From Jaenimonas drosophilae (Eukaryota; Euglenozoa; Kinetoplastea; Trypanosomatida; Trypanosomatidae): a DNA stretch of 54,066 nucleotides. Both the position numbers and the translations under genes were made by a program. The DNA is taken from the NCBI GenBank assembly GCA_030849065.1, contig JASAON010001553.1, forward strand, positions 1 through 54,066, in the 5' to 3' direction. Within the stretch, counting starts at the first letter, position 1. Every line of letters starts with the position of its first letter. The notes beneath the pieces are model-generated. The model saw only the letters and a program-made list of their open reading frames with translations, was not told where the DNA came from and ran no database searches. Shown here piece by piece: positions 8,938-19,881 of the stretch.

Positions 8938-10325
8938 TTCCAACCAGTAATTCTATGTGCTTCCTTGTTGCTACATGCTGCGATGAACCATTCAGTTGTT
9001 TCACACTAGGACGCAGTTTCCTAGCGTTCTCTCGCGAAGTCATTTCTCGCTCATGCTTTTCGGTAGCGTGGTGAGCAGTGTGCTGCCTTTCTAAATAATT
9101 CTTGGGTAAGGTATTTCTTCTTTCGTGATTCTACTTTTTTCTCTCATGGATCGTGGAGCATTGCAGCTTCTGAACGATCTGTTACACTCAGGTACCACCA
9201 CATGCCCTTGATACTATTCCTTTGTATGAGAACCAACATTGTTCATTGTTCGTTTGTGTTTGTTTTTTTCGTAACGAGATGCCACCCTTCATGTGAGGGC
9301 TCCCATCTTCAATCATCTTTTTTTTCTCAGAATTTCCGTGTGTCCAGTTTGTGGAAGGAAAAGTGTGGCAGCACAGCACACCCAGCCCATCTCCAGGTGG
9401 GGCTTAACACATACCATGAGGATGAGAGGTCATGAGTCGGTGCGATTTCCTCGTGAGGTTTGGTGAAACAAAGATACGCTGGAAAGAGCGAAGAACAGAG
9501 GTAGAGAGTACAGCTACCAACCCAAAAACTATGCTGGAGACTTGCGGTTGGTGATGCCCTCCATACTAGGTTTCTTCTCACGCGTTTCTAGCCTCCATGG
9601 TATATGTGATTTCGTCCCTTCATGGCTTGTGAGGATTTGAGAGTAGCACCCACGAGTTGTGTGAAGCAAGTTCGTAATCCATGTGGGGGAGCCACTTTCC
9701 TGTGCATGCCATATTGTGTGCGCACCTCACTGCAAGAAGTCGCACTGTGCCAGTGTCGCCTCTTCTCTTTTCGGTATTGTATTTTTCGTCCGATGTACGT
9801 GTTGATGAGGAGCGCTTCGAGCGTGACGTCCCCCGCACTTCAACTTATCTTTTAGTTGAGAGTGCTCAATGCAAGACTTCAGCAATGATGTGTCTCTACC
9901 TCCCTGGAACAATGACGCAGCTGTCGTCTCTTCAATTAATTTCTCCAACACTCACAGCTGTTTGCTGGATGATGCTATAATAATTAGCGCATCTGTGGTC
10001 TTAACACGCATCATTCTTTTTCTGCAATCTCTTTCTGACAGCTTCATCATCGTGCCTTTTTTTTAAAAAAAAGCATTGTATATCATTCTACCAATCTGTG
10101 GATGCACAAGACGTAGTAGTCCTCCATTTGCCGTTGCATTCTGTTGTCTGCACGAAGAACTGTGTAGTGGGCTGTCGCGTCAAAGGCGACTTCCATTCCA
10201 GTTCCGTACGTGGATAGAGACCAGGAGGGCTCTCAGCTTTCTTCTCGCCCCGACCACGTTTACGTGTTTGAAGGAAGGGGAGGGCGGATTAGGTGCCACG
10301 CCCCCTCCCCCTCCTTTTATACCAT
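8938..10325. other. Gene-free stretch upstream of the PDK1-like gene
   Basis: No coding frame that I believe. It contains pyrimidine-rich tracts, T and A runs (10058-10074) and, at its right end, a C/T-rich tract at 10299-10318 that leads into a predicted splice acceptor. Confidence 0.5.
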
Positions 10326-10327
10326 AG
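10326..10327 (+). promoter_or_regulatory. Predicted trans-splice acceptor AG for the PDK1-like gene
   Basis: cgccccctccccctccttttataccatag: a pyrimidine tract, then the first AG at 10326-10327, 25 bases before the ATG at 10352. A second AG at 10349-10350 is also possible. Confidence 0.5.
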
Positions 10328-10351
10328 CATCAAAAAAAACTTGCTGTCAGA

Positions 10352-13300
10352 ATGGCAACCAAGCATGCGGTTTCCAGTGATGAAGTAGCCCAGGAGGAGT
10401 CTTACTCTCCCTTATCCCTAAACAAGACTCTGTGCATTTCTCCTCCTTCAGGAAGTAAGAATCAAAATGAACAGCGGGGTGGAGCCACTCCAACTAGTTT
10501 TGGAGTTGGTCCCCCGGATGCAGTGGTACTCAAGAGCACAACGGATTCTATGCCGCGTGATGCGTCGGTAGCTGACAGATATGGTCCAAGTACAGCATCT
10601 TCACCAGGCACACCTAGTGTGGCATTGGTGGGTGAAGGTCAGGTCAATCAAACAAGTGGTGTAACCGTTGATGCAGTTGTGACCAACTTTGAATGCTCCA
10701 CTGACCGAGTGCTTCCACTTTGCGCCACAACAGCGGATGGGGTATCTGTTGCAGAGTCGAGTGAGTGCGACCATCGCGGTGATTCCGAGCGCTGCATCAC
10801 TGCGGATAGACTCCAGGGGACTGACATGACAGTGTCTGTCGAGGAAACCAAGTGTTTCTCCCCGGTACCGGTTCAGCCAGTAGCACAGATGGAAGGTAAT
10901 GAGGCTCCTCAACCGACTGACAGAGGGGATGAAATGGAGGAGTGTAGAGGAGCCACCATCGATGGTTGCCACTCGTCTCATCCCTCCAGTGCGTCGACGC
11001 ATGATTCGCAATCCAATCCACTGAAGCTTGTGATTGCGGTGCATCGTAATGCAGAGAGCTCGTCAGATGTAAGCGCGACAACTTCACCCACTGCTTCCAC
11101 TGGCCCATCAATCAACGTATTCTCGAACAATCTTCAGATATCTGCTGATAATTCTCGAATGCGATACAGCAACCGCCGTCGACGACCGAGACCTGCGATG
11201 TCACAGAGTTTTGGGAGCTTGTTTGGGCCAGCAACGCCGAACGTTGGTAGTACTGTTCTTCGTTCTCCAGGCAGTGAGTTCCCGTTGGGAACCACCGTGA
11301 GTACTCCAGGGACACCTCAAATCGCAGGGTCCTCTGCAGCTGTGTCAATGTACCCCACCTCCCCTGGGGTGAGCGGTGCGGTATCAACTGGGGGAGTGTC
11401 GTTTTACATGGAAGTATTCGAGTCATTAGCTTCTATTTGCCCTGACATTCCAGAGCGTCTGCGCATTCCCATGTCTCGTTTACGGTTGACACTGGACAAT
11501 CAACACGAGTTAGGCAAGGGACAATATGGGGTAGTGACCCAAGGAGAGCTCTACCCACCTGGCACGGATGTCCGTTCTCGCACGTGCACCTCTCCACCCC
11601 CTCCTGCATCTGAGAATCTCTCTGCGCGGTCCAACAGCTCCGCCGCGTTGCATGCCGCCGGAGGTTCAGCACACGGCAGGCCTTTGGCGACTTCTCTGTC
11701 CTCTGGCCAAATTTCCTATGACGTTGATCCCGCCGTGACCTTTGCGGGTCTCCCACTGCATCAGCAGCCATTCAGCGCTCTCACCGCATCCTTCTACAAC
11801 AGCGGTGCGGAGCTCATGTCTGCGCAGAGCAGCTTTTGCGCCTTTCCGCACACTCCAAGAGCCAATGGCTCCGCGGTTGCGTCCACGTCCGCCATGATGG
11901 CTTGCACCCCCACTGAGGAGTTTGCTCTTTCCGCAGCAATTCCACGACAACAACTGACACTAGATGCTGCCGCGGTGGAGGCGGAGGAGGGGCCTGCAGA
12001 CGAAGAATCTCCCTCTCCAGAGGATAACAGTACCCGGAATGCGCGCTCCGTTATCGACTCGGCAGAGCGCACCATGAGCCCCCACTCTCCTGCCTGGAAC
12101 CCACGGTTTCAGCTCCCACGCCCGTCCGCAACTGTTCCTCAGCGGTGCCAACGTCAGGGAGGGGAGCTCGGAAGCACATCAAGTTGTGAGATACCCAATA
12201 GAAGTGAAAGCTGGAGTAGTCACAAGCTCCCGGCTGATGAAGCAACCATTGCCGCTCCACTTTCCCAAGTTCCACAGCCCCCTTCACTGTGCTCATGCAG
12301 TCTCTCCGCCTCTCAATGCGAGCCAACTCCTGTTTTTCACGCAGATGAGCTCCAAGAGGAGGACCTCCTTGTCTACGGGAGCGATCCGGGTGGTCATAGT
12401 CGTGTCTTCTCCAACTCGTGCAGATCGAGTGAGGCGCCATCCCCTGTGCATAGCCCAGGGGGTTTGCACCCGCGACTAAGAAGTGGAGATCATTCACCAC
12501 TTCCTAGCCTACCGATTTCACCGCGTCTTCTCCCCACAAGAGAGGTCGATGCACTGTCGGTGTCCATTCCACTCAATGAGATTGGGCCCACCGGTCAGAA
12601 TCGTCCGCACACTGCCCTCTTTCATGGAGACGCGGTTGAGTCTCAGCCAACAGAAGGATGGGGAGTCATTCCATCCACGCATGCAGCAGACGAATCGGAA
12701 AGGTGTAATGCAGCTGGGACTACTGCACTTCCGTCATTGCCCACGGCCTCGGGAAGTCTTAGCCCGCCAAACAGCACCATTGCTGATGACTCAGGAAGAG
12801 AAGCTGCGGATTCGCTACGACTAGCCATGCTGAGTGCCATCACCGACGACCACCGAACAAAAAATCGCTGTGGAGCTGCAGAGAGACTGCGCATGGCTGG
12901 TAACTTTCCGGATTTGACCTCTCTTACGTCATCTCATCGAGGCACCCCATTTGTCGGAGAGGTTCCACTTGATATGTCTGAGTCTACGGCGCAAGGCGCG
13001 GGTAATGGAGAACAGACAGATGATGATGATGGCCGTCGACCCAACAGCCGCGAAGAGGCTCACATGCATGAGTGCAGTGTTCCATATCGCCACGTAGCTG
13101 TAAAGATGTACGCAAAGGCGGATCTCTCTTCCATGAAGAACTCGCGCGAGGGTTTCTGCAATGAAGTCCTCATGGCTAGTCACTTAAGCCACCCTTGCAT
13201 TGCACACGTATATGGCGTCTCCGAAGACCAAGAGCACATCTACCTTACTATTGAGTTGGCGGACCATGGTACACTTGCCGAGTACATTCAGAAGCATGGC

Positions 13301-15139
13301 GTTTTTCATGCGCGAGAGATGGCCCCCCGTTTGCTAGCGGATGTTGTTCTGGCCCTGGAGTATCTCCGGGATTCATCAGCACACCCTTTTGTTTCTGCAG
13401 GTGAGAAAACAGACGAGGGTGGCCTTGCGGTGAACCCGTTAGTATTAGGGGGTAGCGAAGAGGCCCAGTTACCGTCACCTGCTCCCGAACTGGATGGTAT
13501 TGTGCAGCACAAGGATCTCAAGCCTCAAAATTTGCTCCTGACGTGGGACTACCACGTGAAGCTCTCCGATTTTGGCTCAGCGTGCTTCTTGGGTGATGTA
13601 AAGGCAAATCGCTTTGGTGGCTCTACTGCGTACTTATCTCCGGAAGTCATGCTCGATAGTAAGGCCGGCCCCTGCTCAGATCTATGGGCACTGGGATGCA
13701 TTCTGTGTGAGCTCATGCAGGGAGAGCCGCCATTTAGTGGTGGGAACGAGTATCGACTGATGGAGGCTATTCAGAGCTACGCCAAAGGGAAGACGAAGCT
13801 GAGCTTGAGTGAAGAGATTCCTGCAGCGGCGGAGGATCTAATTCACCAGCTTCTTCAGCCTTCCCCATCGGACCGCTTGGGGTCAATTGAACGAGGTGGT
13901 TTTGGTCCGCTCAAGCAGCACCCCTTTTTCTCTGCTATTGACTGGGACAGTGTTCTGGAAGTGAATAACGTCACTTCAACCAACACTGACTTCACTGCAG
14001 AGCTTTCCGAGTTCCTGTTGGAACAAGAGCAGGCGGTGCTGTGCGCAGTGGTGTCGTTGCTTCCAGGTCGGAGAGAGATTGCGATTATGGGGACGCCTTT
14101 TGAAACAGTTCCCTCGGAGCAGCCTCTTCTTCTCGTTCTTACCAATGCACCGCGCCTAATGTTGCTTAACCCGACGGCAAGTGTGTCGGGGGAAGAGGGC
14201 ATGGCTATGCTGACGTTCCCTTGGGTTCCTGAGCTGAGAATTGAAGTGCTTGATCGACCTGATCATGTGCTGATCTCAAGCACCTTGGAGTTTGGGCCAT
14301 TGTATCTCAGAGATTTAAGCCAGTCGGCCGCGCAGTGGCAAGCACAACTGGAGTTGGTGAAGAGTCGAAGTAAGGATTCGAAGCTGGGCCTCGTGGAGGC
14401 TCTTGTGGGTGCGCAGTCAATGTCCTTTTCGTCTTATTCATGTGTCCTCACCAGTATGCGTGAGGCTGTGTCGAATTCGAATGTCCATCCTACTCCGCAG
14501 CTTGGCACAAGCAGTGCAAGTAACTACCTGACGAGTACTGGGACGATGGTTTCAGTACCCAGCGCTCGAGGGGTGCAGCGTCGAACTTCCGGAAGCAGTG
14601 GCGAGCCCAGGCTGTTTCTCCGGCGGATGCGTGGTACAACGCCAGTACCCTTCCGTAGCCCCAGTAGAGCCTCCGCCTCCGCCCGCCCCGGTGCATCTCC
14701 TGCAACCAGTGAATGCAGCACACCTGTTCGCCCCACTCAATGTCGCTCTGCCCCACCCGAAATGACCTCACCCACTCCTACTGTGATGCGCGACGCTTCA
14801 TATGATGGAGAAACGACAAAGAACCCAAAGACTCCCGCAGTCCATAGCCCATCTGGTGCAACCGCTTCCTTCGCTCACGGTGAGTTTTCATCAATGCTCA
14901 GCGCAGTCCAGGGTAGTTCGACCCAGATACGAGGATTGATGTCACCTGTCGAGGGTGGTGCTTCCCTGTTCAGTGGCTTCGTTCTTCCCCAGCCAGTTCA
15001 TTCATCAGGGAATGACTCAAGCTCCGTCATACCCTTCTCCATGGACTTGGGGAAGCCTGAAGATTCATCGACGGCGGAGGGGCACTCCGTCGATCGAGTT
15101 CCTAGTCGGGCATTCGGAAGTGCCCACGAGTTTTCTTGA
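10352..15139 (+). CDS. Giant PDK1-like AGC protein kinase with split N-lobe and PH-like domain
   Basis: A 1595-residue Ser/Thr kinase. Residues 1-375 are low complexity. The glycine loop GKGQYGVV is at 388-395. About 520 Ser/Pro-rich residues follow before the beta-3 lysine in VAVKMY (K918). Then come the catalytic loop HKDLKPQN (1053-1060, HKD in place of HRD), DFG (1073-1075) and SPE (1096-1098). A further insert of about 40 residues precedes the catalytic loop. SDLWALGCILCELMQGEPPF followed by GNEYRLMEAI matches PDK1, which has SDLWALGCI and AGNEY at this place. Residues about 1225-1355 look like the PDK1 C-terminal PH domain; the tail is Ser/Pro/Thr-rich. PDK1 phosphorylates the activation loop of AGC kinases. 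In the activation loop, the position of the autophosphorylated serine of animal PDK1 (S241) appears to be R1087. Human PDK1 is about 556 residues. Confidence 0.8.
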   Translation: MATKHAVSSDEVAQEESYSPLSLNKTLCISPPSGSKNQNEQRGGATPTSFGVGPPDAVVLKSTTDSMPRDASVADRYGPSTASSPGTPSVALVGEGQVNQTSGVTVDAVVTNFECSTDRVLPLCATTADGVSVAESSECDHRGDSERCITADRLQGTDMTVSVEETKCFSPVPVQPVAQMEGNEAPQPTDRGDEMEECRGATIDGCHSSHPSSASTHDSQSNPLKLVIAVHRNAESSSDVSATTSPTASTGPSINVFSNNLQISADNSRMRYSNRRRRPRPAMSQSFGSLFGPATPNVGSTVLRSPGSEFPLGTTVSTPGTPQIAGSSAAVSMYPTSPGVSGAVSTGGVSFYMEVFESLASICPDIPERLRIPMSRLRLTLDNQHELGKGQYGVVTQGELYPPGTDVRSRTCTSPPPPASENLSARSNSSAALHAAGGSAHGRPLATSLSSGQISYDVDPAVTFAGLPLHQQPFSALTASFYNSGAELMSAQSSFCAFPHTPRANGSAVASTSAMMACTPTEEFALSAAIPRQQLTLDAAAVEAEEGPADEESPSPEDNSTRNARSVIDSAERTMSPHSPAWNPRFQLPRPSATVPQRCQRQGGELGSTSSCEIPNRSESWSSHKLPADEATIAAPLSQVPQPPSLCSCSLSASQCEPTPVFHADELQEEDLLVYGSDPGGHSRVFSNSCRSSEAPSPVHSPGGLHPRLRSGDHSPLPSLPISPRLLPTREVDALSVSIPLNEIGPTGQNRPHTALFHGDAVESQPTEGWGVIPSTHAADESERCNAAGTTALPSLPTASGSLSPPNSTIADDSGREAADSLRLAMLSAITDDHRTKNRCGAAERLRMAGNFPDLTSLTSSHRGTPFVGEVPLDMSESTAQGAGNGEQTDDDDGRRPNSREEAHMHECSVPYRHVAVKMYAKADLSSMKNSREGFCNEVLMASHLSHPCIAHVYGVSEDQEHIYLTIELADHGTLAEYIQKHGVFHAREMAPRLLADVVLALEYLRDSSAHPFVSAGEKTDEGGLAVNPLVLGGSEEAQLPSPAPELDGIVQHKDLKPQNLLLTWDYHVKLSDFGSACFLGDVKANRFGGSTAYLSPEVMLDSKAGPCSDLWALGCILCELMQGEPPFSGGNEYRLMEAIQSYAKGKTKLSLSEEIPAAAEDLIHQLLQPSPSDRLGSIERGGFGPLKQHPFFSAIDWDSVLEVNNVTSTNTDFTAELSEFLLEQEQAVLCAVVSLLPGRREIAIMGTPFETVPSEQPLLLVLTNAPRLMLLNPTASVSGEEGMAMLTFPWVPELRIEVLDRPDHVLISSTLEFGPLYLRDLSQSAAQWQAQLELVKSRSKDSKLGLVEALVGAQSMSFSSYSCVLTSMREAVSNSNVHPTPQLGTSSASNYLTSTGTMVSVPSARGVQRRTSGSSGEPRLFLRRMRGTTPVPFRSPSRASASARPGASPATSECSTPVRPTQCRSAPPEMTSPTPTVMRDASYDGETTKNPKTPAVHSPSGATASFAHGEFSSMLSAVQGSSTQIRGLMSPVEGGASLFSGFVLPQPVHSSGNDSSSVIPFSMDLGKPEDSSTAEGHSVDRVPSRAFGSAHEFS

Positions 15140-15328
15140 GGACTTTTTTCTTCTTCTTTCTGATCTTGCCGCGGAGTCTGATAGGTGTACGGCAGACAGA
15201 TCTGCTCAATTGAACTGGATCAAGTGTGCAGCACTAGCTCCCAGGTCTGGTGTTTCTTTTCTTCTATGCGCACCATGGTTGTAGTCGTTGGTGCGCTTCA
15301 GTTGTTTCCCGACGGCATTCTCCCATAC

Positions 15329-15332
<4 letters not shown>

Positions 15333-15359
<27 letters not shown>
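15333..15359 (+). repeat. (AG)n microsatellite
   Basis: Uninterrupted AG repeat of about 13 units, followed by T8 (15360-15367) and G9 (15369-15377). Confidence 0.95.
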
Positions 15360-15365
<6 letters not shown>

Positions 15366-17060
15366 TTAGGGGGGGGGATACACCTTATGACAACAATAAC
15401 CCGTTGCCACCTTTCCCTTGTACCTGGCCACTTTTGTGTGGCCTCAGTTCGCATTATGCTCGACGCCGTGGCTGCTTCCAAGGGGGAAGCTGCTCAATTA
15501 CTACCATGAAGATATATATATCTTAGCTGCCGATTAGTAACTCCAGAGTTTTTTTAGTTTGCCTTTTCGTCTCGCGACTACGTTCATGGTGGAATCGAGA
15601 CACTTGCGCAGTTTCATATGCGATTAGAGCACTACATTTTTGCTGATTTTCAAAGAGAGGGCAGCACTTGGAGATGTGGATGCAGCACCGGTTGATCGTC
15701 GTGGGTGGCTAGTGTCGTTGCCAAGCACTTGCTCATGTGTTTTTTGGGGACGGATCGTATACACAAAAATTGGAGTTGGATCGTCGCAGCGCGACTGTCC
15801 TGGATATCCCGATTCTTTTCCCCGAATGGTGGCGCAGATGTGATTGAGTATGCGCTCGGCGTGCTAACGTGTGCCTCCATTTTTTTTTCTTCCATCTCTA
15901 TTTCTTGGCAGAGTGATTCTGATATCTGAAGCAAATGGTGATGTGTGGATTCTAAGCTCTTTTCTCTCTCTATCTTCCACTTCTTTCTCTCTGATTATTT
16001 CAACTTGCTTGATTCGGCTATGTCTCACTAGTTCGCGTTTTGGATAGTACCCAGCCCACCCATTTGGACTTAGGACGGTAGTACACTAAGTTTTACTCAC
16101 ACCCTACTGCAGTGAACGTCAAACGCTCGCGAGCCATTCTTTTCCGTTTTTTTTTGATTTGTTTTTGCTTGGGTTCATCGTTCTCCCGTTAGCTTTTTTT
16201 GTCCCGAGTTGTGGTTCCACGAATCCTCCACATAAAGGATAATACCACCCCACACCCACACGCAGCAAGAGGTATTTCTTTTGATTCTTTCGCGCTCCAC
16301 TTTCTTTCTTCTCCTCCGTGCTCCACGTGACTGATCGCTGGTGCGACGGACTACTTCTGCACGTTCCGAGCAACGCTCCCGCAGGGCATCTGTAAAATTT
16401 CAGGCCACACGAGCGGGAAGAGAGAAAGACTTAACCCATCCAGATTCAACGCTCACTCACTCTGACCTGCACCGAATCAAATCTTTGTGCGTAGTGTGGC
16501 GCTTGGCATTTGTTTGTGGCAGAAATAGTGTGGATTAGCTCCATCCCGTCTGTGCTGCACAACGGTTCTTTGTGGAGAACAGGGTGACTGTTTTTGTGCC
16601 GCTTTTTCATTCCCCTCTCTCTCTCTCCCCCCCCTTTCACAGCCCTTCCTCCCCCTTTGCAGTTTCTTATCACCCCCAACCGAGGTGGCACACGGCACAG
16701 GGCGCGAAACATCTTTTCTTCTTCTTTTGTATTTCCCCCCTCTTGTTCGTTTGCTTTTCTCATTTGCAGCCTTTTTATTCGACAGTGGCGAAAGAGCTCT
16801 CGCCTTCTCTGGAGATCTACTATAACAGACAACGCACGCACGCCTCTACACTTCCTAAATCCACTATATCCTCCTGTTGGATACATATCACAAAGCAAAA
16901 AAAAAAGAAATCACAGCACTCCTGAGGTTACGACACGAAGGAATTTCGGGTTGAGCAGCTCTTGGCTAATAAACACAACTGAGCAAAAAGCGAGCGAATT
17001 GAATACTTCGCTTGCCCTGTTTGTTTAGAAGCGCTGACACGTCACCTCAGAGGTGCTCTT

Positions 17061-17105
17061 GTGTGCGTGTGTGTGTGTGTGGTCGCACTCTGTGTGTGTG
17101 CGTGT
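17061..17105 (+). repeat. GT-rich microsatellite
   Basis: Two (GT)n blocks, about 17061-17081 and 17091-17105, separated by gtcgcactc. Confidence 0.85.
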
Positions 17106-17481
17106 TTTTCCCCCCTGTGTGATCCGAGTCAAGAAATTTACTGTATTTCTGATCTTTGTGTTCGGGGAAACGGTCAACTTCCCTATCTTCAGGAGGATTC
17201 AGACGACTGACACGAACGTCATTCACAAGTCTGTCAAGCTTGAGCTGCTTCTCTTTAACAGAGAGAAAGACAAGCTCCCCTGCTCAACTATATTTCGGAG
17301 AGTCAACGGGTCAATTTTTGGGTCCTGTTTCAAGTTGGTGTACGAAAGATTTCGGTTGAAATTATACGGGAGGCAAACAACAAATCAATTGCGTGTGTTT
17401 TAACACAACTGTATTCGTACTCCTCAAATAATCATCGATCTCACCTTCGACGGACCTCCAGTTTCCACCCTCTCCTTGCAC

Positions 17482-17483
17482 AG
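17482..17483 (+). promoter_or_regulatory. Predicted trans-splice acceptor AG
   Basis: gtttccaccctctccttgcacag: a pyrimidine tract, then AG at 17482-17483, only 13 bases before the ATG at 17497. This supports MGAAPS as the true N-terminus. Confidence 0.6.
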
Positions 17484-17496
17484 TTCCTCAGCAACC

Positions 17497-19881
17497 ATGG
17501 GAGCAGCTCCAAGTGATGAGATCCTTCAAACCGCCCCGTTTCGTCTACCTCGCGGAGGATCTCGACAAATCGCTCTAATTCCGCTGACGCGACACTTCTT
17601 CCCGTCGATTGACTCCCCCCTGTTCGAGCTGATGTATCAAAACCGCATGGATCCATCCGTTCGCTACTACGTTCGACCTGAAGGAAGTGATTGGGCTCAG
17701 GACCACATTCCTGACGTCCCCTATGGCCGACAGGCGCTCTACGATTTCTACGTGAACACACTGAGTTATACTTATCCGTCAAACGCTGCCTTGAGGGCTG
17801 ATGCCGATAACGGTCGGACGGAGCGGATTCGACCCTTACCCTGCGCTGTGGTGTTTCTCTACGTCGGATCACCATTAAACGCCCCAGAAGGCAGCGTCCG
17901 ACTGGAGGGAAGCCGTGCGGAGGCGAACAACCTGTTCGTCAAGGTGATTGGCGCTGTTGGTGATCTTCAGTCTGTTCGGTCGAAACCTCCCACGATCGAC
18001 GATCCGACCGACCGACTTCAGGTGCGTATGTTCATCGCCAAATCAGCTGGCGACCACAATATGGCACGAGTGATGATCTATGCGGCGTATTTATATCAAC
18101 ATCAGTGCTGCAATGTGATCGGGCTCAAGCGACTGCCGCTTCTCCCAGCTCACTTTGTGGCATCCAAATCCAACATCCCATTTCTTTGCTTCCTGCGTGA
18201 ACTACGTGAGAGGACATCCAACATTCTACGGAAGCCCACGGATGGCACTGGTGGAATGATGTGGCTGGATAAAAACCGCCTCTACGGCTTCGTCCCAACG
18301 GAGTATCTGGTTGAATTGTTCAAGGGCTTTACACAGCACTATGTGGAGACATATGAGAGCAAACTTGAGCCACTGTCTGCTCCAATGAAGCAGCAACAAC
18401 AGCAGCTGGCCACAGCCCCCTTGGAGGACGCCGTCGGTACACCCACGAATCCACTGCCCACTGAGGATGGCAAGGACTCACACGAAGCTGAGATCGCTCC
18501 CATCAGTCGTGGGAAAGTTTCATACTCCATCAAGGGATACATCACTCTGCCTACCACCCTCATCAGCTCCTGGTGTCATCGAGCAGACGAGGTATACATT
18601 GTCTGTGCCGACAGTGCAGTGAGCATCGTGGATGGCGGTGTCAAGTGGAAGGACAGCATTCGTGGTGCCAAGTACACCCCAGGTGGAGACAAGAACGACG
18701 GCGAGGGCGATGCAGACGCAGCTGAAAAAGATGATGCTGTGGAGGATGAGGATGATGGGGAAGAGTTGCGGTCCAACCACTCTGAGGCAGATGTTGCCGT
18801 GGAGGAGACGATCCAGGTTCACCGCGGTGATATTTTGACCTTCACCCCGTCCGAGTCTGCGACTGACACAGAGGAGATTCAGTACCCCTGCCGTGGGCGG
18901 TGGTCAGTCAACTACGAAGTTCATCTTGAGAGTGTTCTACTCTCCCTCGTGAGCGACGAGTGCAAGAACGCTCGTGAGGCCGAAGAGGATGACCCTCGCT
19001 GGGTGCGAGATGCCAACGGGCCGGTGCACGACGGCTCCTTTTACATTTGGCGATTTCGCCGAGGCCGAGAGATTTTCCACTACGGTACGGTTCCCAAGTT
19101 TGCCAATGCCGCACGAAAGCAGCAGCGAACCTTGCAACAGCAACAACAACAACAACAACAGCAACAACACATGAACGCTGCCGTCGCTGCCGCGGCTTTC
19201 CGCCCAAGCATGATGCCAGCACCCATGATGGCTCTTGGTGGTCCCCAGGTGCCTATGCTCCTTCCTGGAGGCATGCTGCCCAACGCACCACCTCCCTATG
19301 ATCTTGGTGGAATGAACGCAGCCAGTTTGGCCGCGAAGCAGCAAATGATGGTCACGGTTGGTATGCCTGCCTCCACCTGGGGGCCTTCGGTTCCAATGCC
19401 CTACCCGACTGTTGACCCCACAACCGCTCTCGGTGGAAATCTCGTGTCCCTCAACGGGGCCATGCCCTACACCACGGCGACTGCGACGCCCCCTTCTCAG
19501 CCTCAGCAGGTCTTGCAGGCCCCTCCACAGATGATGGGAGCACCAGGAACGACAGCCCTGCCCTCGGACATGTATGTGGTGGTGAATGGGCAAGTGTACG
19601 CCAAGCAGCCCATGGTACAGCCAACGACAGTCCCCGCTCCGATTCTCCAGCCCCAGCCCCAACCTCAAGCCCAACCCCAGCCGCAGTATCTGATTCCGAT
19701 GGAAAACCCCCCACGAGGCTACCTGATGCCTGGCAATAACCCCATTCCTCAAATGCTGCTCATGAACAATGCTGCACCAGCACCATCCGTGGCACCGGCC
19801 ATGTATAGCCTCCCAGCCTGTGGGGTTCCATTTACCCCCACCCCGCAACTCCAACCAACCTTTTTTTACCCGAGACAGTAA
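17497..19881 (+). CDS. MGAAPS-family protein 1: N-myristoylation signal, poly-Gln tail
   Basis: A 794-residue protein with no family I recognise. It starts MGAAPS: Gly2 and Ser6 meet the N-myristoylation consensus, so membrane anchoring is likely. It shares several blocks with the protein at 24588-27905: IALIPLTRHFFPS (about residue 25), RPLPCAVVFLYVG, MFIAKSAGDHNMARV (about 178), NIPFLCFLREL, GDILTF (about 445), CKNAREAEEDDPRWV, and SFYIWRFRRGREIFHYGTVPKF (about 513-536). An acidic insert interrupts the middle (residues about 400-435). After residue 545 there are 12 Gln in a row, then a Pro/Gln/Met-rich tail. Start chosen at the first ATG after a clear splice acceptor; upstream the frame is open only via TTG. 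The function is unknown, and the core is probably globular and duplicated here. Confidence 0.8.
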   Translation: MGAAPSDEILQTAPFRLPRGGSRQIALIPLTRHFFPSIDSPLFELMYQNRMDPSVRYYVRPEGSDWAQDHIPDVPYGRQALYDFYVNTLSYTYPSNAALRADADNGRTERIRPLPCAVVFLYVGSPLNAPEGSVRLEGSRAEANNLFVKVIGAVGDLQSVRSKPPTIDDPTDRLQVRMFIAKSAGDHNMARVMIYAAYLYQHQCCNVIGLKRLPLLPAHFVASKSNIPFLCFLRELRERTSNILRKPTDGTGGMMWLDKNRLYGFVPTEYLVELFKGFTQHYVETYESKLEPLSAPMKQQQQQLATAPLEDAVGTPTNPLPTEDGKDSHEAEIAPISRGKVSYSIKGYITLPTTLISSWCHRADEVYIVCADSAVSIVDGGVKWKDSIRGAKYTPGGDKNDGEGDADAAEKDDAVEDEDDGEELRSNHSEADVAVEETIQVHRGDILTFTPSESATDTEEIQYPCRGRWSVNYEVHLESVLLSLVSDECKNAREAEEDDPRWVRDANGPVHDGSFYIWRFRRGREIFHYGTVPKFANAARKQQRTLQQQQQQQQQQQHMNAAVAAAAFRPSMMPAPMMALGGPQVPMLLPGGMLPNAPPPYDLGGMNAASLAAKQQMMVTVGMPASTWGPSVPMPYPTVDPTTALGGNLVSLNGAMPYTTATATPPSQPQQVLQAPPQMMGAPGTTALPSDMYVVVNGQVYAKQPMVQPTTVPAPILQPQPQPQAQPQPQYLIPMENPPRGYLMPGNNPIPQMLLMNNAAPAPSVAPAMYSLPACGVPFTPTPQLQPTFFYPRQ

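Larger units (their letters stand above)
15140..17481. other. Gene-free stretch with microsatellites
   Basis: About 2.3 kb without a believable gene. It holds (AG)n at 15333-15359 followed by T8 and G9, GT-rich runs at 17061-17105, and pyrimidine-rich DNA around 16610-16760. Frames here are short and repeat-derived. Likely long UTRs. Confidence 0.6.
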
